Positions 1 to 8,778 of a DNA stretch of 50,368 bases are shown here, piece after piece. Each line of letters starts with the position of its first letter. The first letter of the stretch is position 1. The notes under the pieces are model-generated. The model worked only from the letters and a program-made list of their open reading frames with translations. It had not been told where the DNA came from and did no database searches. The position numbers and the translations under genes are program-made. Location of the stretch: NCBI GenBank assembly GCA_002698985.1, contig PAAY01000088.1, positions 1 through 50,368 on the forward strand, written 5' to 3'. This DNA is from Saprospirales bacterium. GTDB taxonomy: Bacteria > Bacteroidota > Bacteroidia > Chitinophagales > Saprospiraceae.

Positions 1-2132
1 AGATCACCGCCTTTAATTGCACCTAATTGGAATTGAAACTATTTCTTCACGATGCTTGTCATCTTTTCAACCAGCCTTTAATTGCACCTAATTGGAATTG
101 AAACATGGACTATAAACCCCGGGGCTCATAGGCGGAGTAACCATTAATTGCACCTAATTGGAATTGAAACCCAAAGCAAATACCTCGGATAATGAAACAA
201 CATTACCTTTAATTGCACCTAATTGGAATTGAAACTAAATGCAAAACGAACGTTACCGGCCGGGTCATAACCTTTAATTGCACCTAATTGGAATTGAAAC
301 CCTTTTGTTAGAATGCTGACTGGAATTCTGTTGTCGACCTTTAATTGCACCTAATTGGAATTGAAACTGCCAAACAAATGAATAATTTAATTAATAAAAA
401 ATCCCTTTAATTGCACCTAATTGGAATTGAAACTGGTGTAGCAATGAACGTCCAAAACTCTCCACGACCTTTAATTGCACCTAATTGGAATTGAAACTTG
501 GGCAGTCGTCGGCGTCCGTGTGCTCTGGCCTTCCTTTAATTGCACCTAATTGGAATTGAAACATGAGATGAGAGATTTTCATTTTGAATACCCAATTACC
601 TTTAATTGCACCTAATTGGAATTGAAACTGTGGAGCCCACGGTGCAAGGCGTTTTCTGCAATTGCCTTTAATTGCACCTAATTGGAATTGAAACGCAATC
701 CAGTTCACGCTCCAGTTCCTGCACCACCTCCTTTAATTGCACCTAATTGGAATTGAAACATGCGCACTCCGCCCGGGCCCGGCTCGCTCATAGCCTTTAA
801 TTGCACCTAATTGGAATTGAAACTTGGCAAAGCAGGGGGAGCGCCTGGGGTCTTGTCGACCTTTAATTGCACCTAATTGGAATTGAAACACAACGCCCCA
901 TACATCTACACTGGCAGCGCATGGCCTTTAATTGCACCTAATTGGAATTGAAACATTTAAAACTGTCAGAAGAATACACACATGTATTTCCTTTAATTGC
1001 ACCTAATTAGAATTGAAACCACCAACGCACCCTGGACACAGTCAGCAGGCAACTTCCTTTAATTGCACCTAATTGGAATTGAAACTTGGTGCGTGGCACA
1101 GAAGAGACCGAGTGTGGACCTTTAATTGCACCTAATTGGAATTGAAACTAATCATCCACAGTGTCTGTCCTGCTTTGCAGGGTACCTTTAATTGCACCTA
1201 ATTGGAATTGAAACCTGGCGGATAGATTACTACTTCGAACATGAGGGCAGCCTTTAATTGCACCTAATTGGAATTGAAACATGCGTTCTTTACTGGTCTT
1301 GTATGTCTTCGCAAACCTTTAATTGCACCTAATTGGAATTGAAACCTTTTCCCCTTCCAGGGTTCTTTCGTGTTTGAAAACCCCTTTAATTGCACCTAAT
1401 TGGAATTGAAACTCGGTTCATAACTCATCTTAAATTCTTCATAGCTACCTTTAATTGCACCTAATTGGAATTGAAACTGAACTGCATGAGCTTCATAAGC
1501 ACTAGATAAAATGCCTTTAATTGCACCTAATTGGAATTGAAACAGGAAATGGTAAGAATAAGAAAGGTTGAGAAAATAACCTTTAATTGCACCTAATTGG
1601 AATTGAAACCAAAAAAAGCCCCCAATATCACATACCCCTTTGACCTTTAATTGCACCTAATTGGAATTGAAACTGAAAATTCGCATCATTGATGGCTATG
1701 GCATTGGCCCTTTAATTGCACCTAATTGGAATTGAAACCAATGGCCTGCACCTCCTCAGGCGTCAGGACTACCTCCTTTAATTGCACCTAATTGGAATTG
1801 AAACGAACTATCTTTCGTGGTCACATCAATCAACTCCTGACCTTTAATTGCACCTAATTGGAATTGAAACAGGCTTGCTTACATGCACCATTGCTGGCGG
1901 GATATAACCTTTAATTGCACCTAATTGGAATTGAAACATAACTCTCATAGACAATCAATTTAGCCCACATTGGCCTTTAATTGCACCTAATTGGAATTGA
2001 AACATTATTGCAAGCATCTCATTGTTGCCCCCAATCACCTTTAATTGCACCTAATTGGAATTGAAACTGGAAATAAGGAGCGGTTTAAGGTATCTGCATC
2101 GACCTTTAATTGCACCTAATTGGAATTGAAGT
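1..2132 (+). CRISPR. CRISPR array, 33 repeats and 32 full spacers, left end cut off
   Basis: A 30-bp repeat begins CCTTTAATTGCACC and ends GGAATTGAAAC. The first full copy is 10-39 and the last is 2103-2132. I counted 33 copies and 32 spacers of 33-37 nt, plus 9 nt of another spacer at the left edge, so the array continues outside. Variants: 141-170 has CCA for CCT at its start, 990-1019 has TTAG for TTGG, and the last copy ends GAAGT instead of GAAAC. The ATTGAAAC end is the typical 8-nt crRNA handle of type I-B and type III systems (family knowledge), so + is probably the transcribed strand. The decayed last repeat marks the trailer at the right; the leader lies to the left, outside. No cas gene is in the window, so the subtype is not established. 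Confidence 0.98.
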
Positions 2133-2642
2133 AGTTCTGACTGGTTTGATTCTGCTGAATGTGGTGGGGAAAGCTTTCCGCTTTAATTGAATTCAGCTAT
2201 ACAGGAAGTTCGAGGCAGAATTTTGGAGGGGGCTTGTTTGGGGTGACCATTTTGCATGGATGTGGCTCCCGTTGTCTCTGTGATTGAACTTCTAAGTCAA
2301 GTTTCTGGCAGTATGAAAGGAACTTGGAAGCCTGTCCTTCTTTATCCCCTCTCCCCAATTACTCAACAAAATCTTCGTTTATGACCTTGAATTTTCAGAA
2401 CTTGCAGGCGATTACACCCTTTCTGAATTTGGTTTAGCAATTTGTGATGGTTTTGTTTCCGGGGTTTCTCCGGTGAGATAAGAGAATACCTGCGTCATTG
2501 CAGCGTTGTAGTGACTTTGGTAATTTCCTGCGTTTCAACAATGTAAAAGGCTTGTATGCACGATTCTTACCCGCTGTTTGATTTTCTCACGCAATGTTCT
2601 GTTCTTTTGCGTGGGACATTGAAAAAACAAAACTATTTGCAA
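2133..2642. other. Intergenic region after the CRISPR trailer
   Basis: No convincing gene in about 510 bp. CTTTAATTGAATTCAG at 2181-2196 resembles the start of the CRISPR repeat joined to its end, and may be a decayed repeat beyond the trailer. A 42-codon ORF from 2251 has no recognisable features. No clear TAnnTTTG box precedes the next gene; TTCTTTTG near 2603 is one mismatch away. Confidence 0.5.
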
Positions 2643-5042
2643 ATGAAACTGCCTTCTTTTCCTGTGCTTTTGTTGGCACTTTTCCTCTGTCCGTCGCTGT
2701 TGCCTGCCCAGAGCACGCTTAAGCGAGCGGAGAAAGAATTTGAAATTGGCGACTTCCAGCGTGCTGTGATGTCGTACAAAGAGGTGCTGACCACTGATCC
2801 TGACAACCTTCCCGCCAACGCCGGCATTGCGGATTGTTACCGCTACCTCAATGACTTCGAAAATGCCTTGATCCACTACCAGAATGCGGTTGGCAAGTCC
2901 GGTGTTTCCGACCTGACGGTTTTCCAGTACGGACTGGTGTTACAGGGGCTTGGCCGCTACGAGCAGGCGCAAAAGGTGTTTGACCGGCTGGCGGAACAAA
3001 GTCCGGCTTTTCGTACCCGGGCAAAACAGTTTTCTGAGGCCTGCCAGTTTGCCTTGCATGCCGATGCACCTTCGGCCTTCAAGGTGACAAACGAGTTTGC
3101 AAGTTCCAAATACTCGGATTTCGGACCTGCTTTTCTGGGCAAAGAGCTTGTGGTCTACGCTTCTTCCCGTCCTGACATTGCGACGAGAAACAGCCGCAAT
3201 GCACCGGGTGGAACAGCGGCAGTGGACAACAGGCTGTTTGTGACACAGCGGGATAAAAACGGCTTTCTGCAAACGCCGCAAACCCTGCACGATGGGTTCG
3301 GGGCACACGGCAACGAAGGCCCGGTGGCATACAGTCCGGATGGGCAGACGGTGGCCATTACGAAGAACAATTTCCGGAACGGGGTGCGACAGATTCCGCA
3401 CGCCGGCCTGGAACTGACGCTGTACCTGGCCGAGGCTGATAACACCGGAAGCTGGAAAGATGCCAAGGCTTTCATCCACAACGGTGCAGGTTATTCCACG
3501 GGCTATCCCTGCTTTTCACCGGATGGCAAGGCCTTGTATTTTGCCAGTGACCGGCCCGGGGGCTATGGTGGTTACGACTTGTATGTTTCCTACCGCACCG
3601 GTGCCTCCTGGTCAACTCCCGAAAACCTGGGCCCGGCGGTGAATACCATGGGCAACGAGATCACGCCATTTTTCGACGGCTCCTCTCTTTACTTTGCCTC
3701 CGATTTTCACAAGGGCTTTGGTGGTTTTGACATCTTCAAGGTGGAAGAAAACAATGGGCGCTGGTCCACCGTGTACCACATGGGCAATGGCCTGAACTCC
3801 AGTGCCGACGACTACGGCTTCATTTTCGACAATCTTCGCAACATCGGCTATTTCGTTTCCAATCGGCCTGGGGGCAAAGGTTACGAAGACCTCTACCGGG
3901 TGGTGAAGGAGTCGGACAACCTGGTTTTCAAGGTGACGGACGCCGCTACCGGAAAGCCCCTGGCAGGTGCGGTCATTGATTTTGCTAATTGCAATGAGGG
4001 CTCTTACGCCACCTCGGAGAATGGCATTTTCATGTTGCAGTTGCAGAAACCGCTCGATTGCGAAGCGACGGTAAGGATGAATGGCTACCGGCCACAGTCT
4101 GTGGATATGAACATGATCGGTCTGCGCTCCAACCGGACCATCGAAGTGGCGCTGGTCAATGAATCCGGTGCTTATGAGGGCAGGGTCGTGGATGCCATCA
4201 ACAGCGTTCCGCTGGCCGATGTGAAAGTGATAGCCACCGACCGGGCCACGGGCGAAAGGGTGGAAGCCACAACGAACAGCCGCGGGGCTTACCTCATTGC
4301 GCTGAATCCCGGCAGCACTTATCTGTTGCGCTATTCGAAGCCGGGCTACCGGGATATTTCCCAGACGCTAACTGCAGGCACTGGCTCCAAACGGCTGGAT
4401 GACATCGGAATCTATCCGGTGAATGCTCCGGTTGCGATGAAGTCGGAACCGGAAACAGCGGTTTTCGCCAGGGATGTTGCCCAGCCGAAATCTGCTACCA
4501 CTACAACAGCTGCTGTCAGCGGTTATTCCGTCCAGTTGGCGGCTGTCAGCAAGGCTCCCGCCAACTTGTCCGACATCAAGAACAAACTGAACCTTGGCGA
4601 AGTGTATGCCCAGAAGGAGGGCCAGGTTTACAAAATCCGGCTGGGGGTATTTCCGGATCGCCAAAGTGCGGAAGCAGCCCTGGCAGCTTGCAAGGAAAAG
4701 GGATATCCACAGGCATTCCTCGTTGAAGATACCGGCCGCCCGGCTGTTGCAGAGGTAGAAACAGCGGTTCCGAAAACTGCTGCCGTTGAATTCCCGGTGC
4801 TGCAGGATGGTTACGCCATTCAGCTGTTGGCGCTGAAGGATGTCAGCAATTTCGACCGCTCCAAAGTGGAGAGCCTGGGTGAGGTGCAGGTGTGGCCCAA
4901 AGGCGAGTACAAAGCGGTTTTACTGACCGGTTATGACAGCCGCAGTTCGGCGGAAGTGGTTTTGAGAAGGGCCAAGGCCCTCGGGTACTCAGGCGCCTAC
5001 CTCGTGGAGGTGGTCAACGGCGAGATTCAAAAAGCCCGTTGA
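2643..5042 (+). CDS. PorE-like envelope protein: TPR, PD40 propeller, CarboxypepD_reg, two SPOR domains
   Basis: The 799-aa product starts with a signal peptide (MKLPSFPVLLLALFLC). An in-frame ATG at 2556 would put 29 residues before it, so 2643 is preferred. Order of domains: TPR-like helices at about 25-140; PD40/WD40-like propeller blades at about 150-440 with SPDGQTV, FSPDGKALYFAS and FDGSSLYFAS; two CarboxypepD_reg-like beta domains at about 450-620; and two SPOR-type repeats at about 650-725 and 740-795 (GYSVQLAA, GYAIQLLA, each followed by a YKxRLGxF-like strand). TPR-PD40-CRD is the layout of the T9SS protein PorE, which ends in an OmpA peptidoglycan-binding domain. Here SPOR domains, known to bind denuded glycan strands, take that place. 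A role in anchoring a T9SS or gliding complex to the cell wall is inferred. It stands alone, with a terminator behind it. Confidence 0.85.
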   Translation: MKLPSFPVLLLALFLCPSLLPAQSTLKRAEKEFEIGDFQRAVMSYKEVLTTDPDNLPANAGIADCYRYLNDFENALIHYQNAVGKSGVSDLTVFQYGLVLQGLGRYEQAQKVFDRLAEQSPAFRTRAKQFSEACQFALHADAPSAFKVTNEFASSKYSDFGPAFLGKELVVYASSRPDIATRNSRNAPGGTAAVDNRLFVTQRDKNGFLQTPQTLHDGFGAHGNEGPVAYSPDGQTVAITKNNFRNGVRQIPHAGLELTLYLAEADNTGSWKDAKAFIHNGAGYSTGYPCFSPDGKALYFASDRPGGYGGYDLYVSYRTGASWSTPENLGPAVNTMGNEITPFFDGSSLYFASDFHKGFGGFDIFKVEENNGRWSTVYHMGNGLNSSADDYGFIFDNLRNIGYFVSNRPGGKGYEDLYRVVKESDNLVFKVTDAATGKPLAGAVIDFANCNEGSYATSENGIFMLQLQKPLDCEATVRMNGYRPQSVDMNMIGLRSNRTIEVALVNESGAYEGRVVDAINSVPLADVKVIATDRATGERVEATTNSRGAYLIALNPGSTYLLRYSKPGYRDISQTLTAGTGSKRLDDIGIYPVNAPVAMKSEPETAVFARDVAQPKSATTTTAAVSGYSVQLAAVSKAPANLSDIKNKLNLGEVYAQKEGQVYKIRLGVFPDRQSAEAALAACKEKGYPQAFLVEDTGRPAVAEVETAVPKTAAVEFPVLQDGYAIQLLALKDVSNFDRSKVESLGEVQVWPKGEYKAVLLTGYDSRSSAEVVLRRAKALGYSGAYLVEVVNGEIQKAR

Positions 5043-5065
5043 GGCACAATTTTCCGAAGAAAGAG

Positions 5066-5101
5066 AAAAGGCCATCCAGTGTGTACCGGATGGCCTTTTT
5101 T
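5066..5101. terminator. Rho-independent terminator between convergent genes
   Basis: AAAAGGCCATCC at 5066-5077 pairs with GGATGGCCTTTT from 5088, followed by T on the + strand. The A-run on the left lets it also serve the lpdA side on the - strand. Confidence 0.85.
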
Positions 5102-5126
5102 GATGTTTTTCAGTCGCTGCGCAACA

Positions 5127-6524
5127 TCAGAGGTGGATGACCTCGTCGTATGCAGCTGCGGCGGCTTCCATCACGGCCTCGCTCATGGTGGGGTGCGGGT
5201 GGATGGACTTGATGATCTCGTGGCCGGTGGTTTCCAGTTTTCTGGCTGCCACGATTTCGGCAATCATTTCTGTAACATTGGCGCCAATCATGTGGGCTCC
5301 CAGAAACTCGCCGTATTTGGCGTCGAAAATCACCTTCACAAAACCTTCCGGTGCGCCGGCAGCCTTTGCCTTTCCGGAGGCGGTAAACGGAAACTTGCCC
5401 ACCTTGATTTCAAAGCCGGCGTCTTTGGCGGCCTGCTCGGTGTAGCCTACGGAGGCGATTTCCGGTGAGCAGTAGGTGCAGGATGGAATGTTGTTGTAGT
5501 CAATGGGTTCCGGGTTCAGGCCTGCAATTTTTTCTACGCAGGTGATGCCTTCGGCGCTGGCCACGTGGGCAAGGGCCGGCCCCGGAATGATGTCGCCGAT
5601 GGCGTAGATGCCTTCCACATTGGTGCGGTAGTAGTCATCCACTTTCACCAGTCCTCTGTCGGTGGTGATGCCGAGGGCTTCCAGACCGATGTTTTCCGTA
5701 TTGGGTGTTACACCTGCTGCAGAAAGCACAATATCGCATTCAATCACTTCCTCTTTGCCGCTTTTGCGGTTTTTAACCGTCACCTTGCAGGTTTTGCCGG
5801 AGCTGTCCACCTTTTCGACGCTGGTGTTGCCCATTACATTGATGCCCTTGCGTTTGAACAGTTTTCCGAGTTCTTTGGAAATGTCCTTGTCTTCTCTGGG
5901 CACCAGGCCTTGCTCCATGAATTCCACGATGGTCACTTCGGTGCCGATGGTGTGGTAGAAGTAAGCGAACTCAACACCGATGGCGCCGGCACCAACGACG
6001 ACCATTCTCTTGGGTTGCTTCTCAAGGGTCATGGCCTTCCGGTAGCCAATGATCTTTTGGTCGTCAATTTTCAGGTTGGGGAGCTCCTTGGCCCGGGCTC
6101 CTGTGGCCAGAATGATGTGTTTGGCGCTGTATTCGGTTTTGGTGCCGTCTTCGGCGGTCACCTCCACCTTTTTGCCGCGGAGCAGTTTTCCAAAACCGTT
6201 GAGTACGGTAATCTTGTTTTTGCGGAAGAGGAATTGAATGCCCTTGCTCATGCCCTGAGCAACTTCCCGGCTGCGGGCTACCATCTTTTCAAAATCAGGC
6301 TTGGCATTGTCAACTACCACACCGTAGTCAGCAGCATGGTTGATGTATTCAAACACTTGTGCGCTCTTCAGCAGGGCTTTAGTGGGGATGCAGCCCCAGT
6401 TCAGGCAGATTCCACCGAGGGATTCGCGTTCAACAACGGCCACGTTCATTCCGAGCTGTGCCGCTCTGATGGCTGCCACATACCCGCCGGGGCCACTGCC
6501 GATAACTATAAGGTCGTAATTCAT
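5127..6524 (-). CDS. lpdA: Dihydrolipoyl dehydrogenase (E3)
   Basis: Flavoprotein of 465 aa that reoxidises dihydrolipoamide with NAD+, as the E3 component of 2-oxoacid dehydrogenase and glycine cleavage complexes. Visible features: N-terminal FAD-binding GSGPGG at 10-15; redox-active disulfide in GGICLNWGCIPTK (Cys40 and Cys45); a second dinucleotide fold around VVGAGAIGVEFA; the FAD motif YAIGDI; and the C-terminal active-site HPHPT with the following Glu. Length is normal for the family. It is monocistronic, with a -7 box 60 bp upstream. No E1 or E2 genes are adjacent, so which complex it serves cannot be told here. Confidence 0.97.
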   Translation of the reverse strand: MNYDLIVIGSGPGGYVAAIRAAQLGMNVAVVERESLGGICLNWGCIPTKALLKSAQVFEYINHAADYGVVVDNAKPDFEKMVARSREVAQGMSKGIQFLFRKNKITVLNGFGKLLRGKKVEVTAEDGTKTEYSAKHIILATGARAKELPNLKIDDQKIIGYRKAMTLEKQPKRMVVVGAGAIGVEFAYFYHTIGTEVTIVEFMEQGLVPREDKDISKELGKLFKRKGINVMGNTSVEKVDSSGKTCKVTVKNRKSGKEEVIECDIVLSAAGVTPNTENIGLEALGITTDRGLVKVDDYYRTNVEGIYAIGDIIPGPALAHVASAEGITCVEKIAGLNPEPIDYNNIPSCTYCSPEIASVGYTEQAAKDAGFEIKVGKFPFTASGKAKAAGAPEGFVKVIFDAKYGEFLGAHMIGANVTEMIAEIVAARKLETTGHEIIKSIHPHPTMSEAVMEAAAAAYDEVIHL

Positions 6525-6582
6525 GTTGGCTCTGTTTTGATCAATTATCGTTTGGGTGAAAGCCCTGTTTCGAAGGGCGCGG

Positions 6583-6590
6583 CAAAGATA
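6583..6590 (-). promoter_or_regulatory. Bacteroidota -7 box for lpdA
   Basis: The minus strand reads TATCTTTG, matching TAnnTTTG, about 58 nt before the lpdA ATG. No TTG was found at the usual -33 spacing. Confidence 0.6.
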
Positions 6591-6642
6591 GCTTTTGAGT
6601 ATCTATTTGGCCAGATAGGGTGGGATTGCCATTTGTCATAAA

Positions 6643-6680
6643 TAAAAAAGTCCTGCAGCTTAAAGATGAACTGCAGGATC
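6643..6680 (-). terminator. Terminator of the structured RNA region
   Basis: On the minus strand TCCTGCAG (6678-6671) pairs with CTGCAGGA (6658-6651) and is followed by six T (6649-6644). It ends a minus-strand transcript coming from the right, where no protein gene lies before porP. This supports an RNA gene at about 6700-6840. Confidence 0.75.
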
Positions 6681-6705
6681 CTAATAACTTACTGATACTA
6701 TAGAC

Positions 6706-6784
6706 AAACCTGGGGCATCTTGACCGGCCCTCTGCCTCTGCTGCATTGCGCTGCGACATGCCGGTCTTGAAGTGATGCAGTTTT
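6706..6784 (-). ncRNA. Structured small RNA, candidate SRP (4.5S) RNA
   Basis: On the minus strand a rod folds from nested pairs: AAAC/GTTT, GCATC/GATGC, GACCGGC/GCCGGTC, TGTC/GGCA and GCA/TGC. The tip carries AGCAG followed by AGGCAGA, as on the 3' side of the SRP RNA symmetric loop in E. coli 4.5S RNA, and GCAA in the loop. A second hairpin (CCTGATTT/AAATCAGG, 6786-6819) lies just 5' of it and a terminator lies 3'. The closing pairs of the loop do not match the classical GGAA tetraloop stem, so SRP RNA is a hypothesis. A longer RNA of about 190 nt including both hairpins is an alternative. Confidence 0.45.
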
Positions 6785-6840
6785 CCCTGATTTAACCGAC
6801 TTGATTGGTGGAAATCAGGTTATGAACAAACAGGGTTCAA

Positions 6841-7228
6841 GATTTAAAATACTACTTGGAAGTTATCTCACGGTATGTTTTGGAAGGAAACTCCGAAAAG
6901 GATTGTAAAAGTAGTGCAGGGAATGATGGCTGTCAAATAAGGGCTTTGCAAGCTTTCAACACTTTTAGGTGGAGAAGGAAATTTTAGTATATGTCAATTT
7001 GTGTATAAACATTTTGCAAAGACAAAACCCGGTCAGAATACCAGACTTTACACATGAAAAGTCTTTCAGCAATGTTGCCAACAATGTGGAAAACTCTGTG
7101 GAAAACTTTTGAGAAAAACTTGGAATCCTCCGGAATGACTGCACGAAAGCTGCCAATGATCCAATGTCTGGCAGGGTAGGGCGTAGCCGTTCGGCCGCCA
7201 GGTAAGCGCCTTGTTTACCGAAGGAAAA
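6841..7228. other. Intergenic region with DnaA-box-like words
   Basis: No gene was seen in about 390 bp. TGTGTATAA at 7000-7008 and two TGTGGAAAA words at 7085-7093 and 7097-7105 resemble DnaA boxes. They also resemble the CTCTGTGGAAC intergenic repeat found at 8494-8714. A weak inverted repeat CTGCCA/TGGCAG lies near 7149-7174 behind porP. Confidence 0.35.
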
Positions 7229-8278
7229 TCAGAATTTGGGACACAGCACGATGTCGTCTTCGTACTCGCCCAGGTAGGCCACGGAGAGTTCGAAACTGCG
7301 GCGGTCAGAGCGGGCAATCTTGTCGAAATTGATGTCGTAACTGACCCCTATCAGCACATTGTTAAACTCAACGCCAAACATGGCCACCACGGCATCGAGT
7401 CTTTGCGCGTTGTCGAAATCGGTGACAGAGCGGGCATATCCGCCAACGTGCACCGCCACGTTTTTGTAAGAGCTGGTGTTGATGCGAAGATTGGTGCCGG
7501 CATCGATCTTCCGGTGGTCACCCTGCTGATCGATGCTGCCGCGGGGCAGGAGCGCTGCCCGGTCAGCAATGGGTACAAAACCGCTGATTTGGAGGGAATA
7601 GCGCTTTTTCAAGGTGTTTTCGGGTTGCAGGCCCGTATCGTCGCTGCGGGCAAAGAAGCTCACCGAAGGGCTCAGGAAGTGATGCATGGCTGCTCCCACG
7701 AAGAGTTTTGCCCTGGTGTATTCCGGCGAGAGGGAATAGTTGAGCCCAAGGCTGTAATCAAAATAGGCAAAGTTGTTTTCCGGCAGGTTTTCGGCAGTTG
7801 GTTCGGTATAGCCAGTGGCACCGTTGAACTGGTCTTCAAAGTTCATGTTGCCGAAATTGACGTTCTTCTGGGCAATGCCCACCTGAAGGCCGGCAGAGAG
7901 GTATTGGGTGTTCCGGATGTCCAGGGCTTTGTGATAAGCTGCCGATACGGAAATCTGGGAGGTGCTGAAATCGAGGGCTCCAGCCTTGTCGTTGTAAAAA
8001 AGAAGCCCGACGGCAGCCTGATCTTTGTATCGTGCCGTTGAGTGCCCCAGGCCCCATTTGATGTCAAAAGCCGTTGAAAAGGTTTTGTACGGATTGGTCA
8101 ATGCTCCTGACCATTGGTCCCGGTAAATGCTGGAAACACGGTACCGGCCTTCAAAAGCCCCTGTCAACGAAGGATTCAGCAACAGCGGAGAAGCATAAGA
8201 CTGGCTGAAATAGTTGTCCTGGCCAATGGCCTGAAAACTGAGGAGCGTCAAAACAAACAGCGTAAGGATCTTTTGCAT
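7229..8278 (-). CDS. PorP/SprF family type IX secretion system membrane protein
   Basis: Outer-membrane beta-barrel protein of 349 aa. The signal peptide is MQKILTLFVLTLLSFQAIGQ, followed by DNYFSQSYASPLLLNPSLTGAFEGRYR, the hallmark opening of the PorP/SprF family (YFSQ, LNPSLTG). The rest is alternating amphipathic beta strands ending in an aromatic residue (CPKF). Family members sit in the outer membrane and work with T9SS and gliding machinery; several serve individual cargo adhesins. The ATG at 8278 is chosen because the -7 box at 8326-8333 lies between it and the upstream in-frame ATG at 8347. It is not in a porKLMN cluster, so it may be one of several paralogues. Confidence 0.9.
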   Translation of the reverse strand: MQKILTLFVLTLLSFQAIGQDNYFSQSYASPLLLNPSLTGAFEGRYRVSSIYRDQWSGALTNPYKTFSTAFDIKWGLGHSTARYKDQAAVGLLFYNDKAGALDFSTSQISVSAAYHKALDIRNTQYLSAGLQVGIAQKNVNFGNMNFEDQFNGATGYTEPTAENLPENNFAYFDYSLGLNYSLSPEYTRAKLFVGAAMHHFLSPSVSFFARSDDTGLQPENTLKKRYSLQISGFVPIADRAALLPRGSIDQQGDHRKIDAGTNLRINTSSYKNVAVHVGGYARSVTDFDNAQRLDAVVAMFGVEFNNVLIGVSYDINFDKIARSDRRSFELSVAYLGEYEDDIVLCPKF

Positions 8279-8325
8279 AGCGGTATTATCGGGATTAGAG
8301 AATTCAAAGGGCTTTTGGCAGTGCG

Positions 8326-8333
8326 CAAAAATA
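8326..8333 (-). promoter_or_regulatory. -7 box for porP-like gene
   Basis: The minus strand reads TATTTTTG (TAnnTTTG), about 48 nt before the ATG at 8278. It rules out translation from 8347. Confidence 0.6.
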
Positions 8334-8433
8334 AGCGCTTGTGGCATGAGTTGGGAACGCTATGTAAAAGCCGGTGATTTTATGGGCCCGGTATGTTAAA
8401 GTCAGAAAATGAACGATACATTTGTTCCAACAA

Positions 8434-8766
8434 GAGTAGGGAGTAGGGAGTAGAGAGTAGGGGAGCTGAGCGCTAGCACTCCCATATCCGGGGAACTCCG
8501 TGCTAAACTCTGTGGAACTCCGTGTAACAACTCTGTTCAACTTTGCGGTTGAAAGGAGGATTATTGAGGATTATGGAAGATTATGGAGTTTAGCAGTGCA
8601 AGCCACGAGCCACAGCCTGCCCAGAGTACTCGGGGAGCCATGAGCTCCGTGGAACTCCGTGACAAAACTCTGTGGAACTCTGTGTAATAACTCTGTTCAA
8701 CTCTGCGGTTGAAAATGGAGTAGAGAGTAGGGAGTAAAGAGTAGGGGGTGGGAGAGGCGCTAGCAT
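8434..8766. repeat. Composite intergenic block of short degenerate repeats
   Basis: Lies in the divergent gap between the PorP-like and NlpC-like genes. Modules in order: GTAGGGA-type 7-bp units at 8434-8463 followed by GCGCTAGCA at 8470-8478; a 61-bp unit at 8494-8554; GGAGGATTAT-type 10-bp units at 8555-8590; a near copy of the 61-bp unit at 8653-8714; and GTAGAGA-type units at 8718-8747 followed by GCGCTAGCA at 8757-8765. The modules recur in a different order. No coding potential is seen; ORFs here translate to low-complexity repeats. Confidence 0.85.
8494..8714 (+). repeat. Direct repeat pair, about 61 bp each (8494-8554 and 8653-8714)
   Basis: The two copies differ at only a few positions. 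Each is built from 10-bp words of the type AACTCTGTGG, AACTCCGTGT, AACTCTGTTC and AACTCTGCGG, and ends TTGAAA. The copies start 159 bp apart. Confidence 0.85.
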
Positions 8767-8778
8767 CTTTATTGCCTC

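Noticed and set aside
481-1656. Minus-strand ORFs of 75 and 86 codons with repeated FQFQLGAIKG
   Set aside because: They are translations of CRISPR repeats and spacers; the repeated peptide is the repeat itself.
2251-2379. 42-codon ORF after the CRISPR array
   Set aside because: No start context, family likeness or promoter; length expected by chance.
5565-6641. 358-codon plus-strand ORF antisense to lpdA
   Set aside because: It mirrors the well-supported lpdA frame, has His/Phe-rich composition and no family pattern.
6541-6759. 72-codon minus-strand ORF over the structured RNA
   Set aside because: It runs through a terminator hairpin and the lpdA promoter; RNA pairing explains the sequence better.
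7000-7105. Calling this region a replication origin
   Set aside because: Three imperfect boxes are too few, skew cannot be judged from one window, and the words overlap a local repeat family. Listed only as a weak finding.
7211-8041. 276-codon plus-strand ORF antisense to the PorP-like gene
   Set aside because: The opposite strand has a signal peptide, family opening and promoter; this frame has none.
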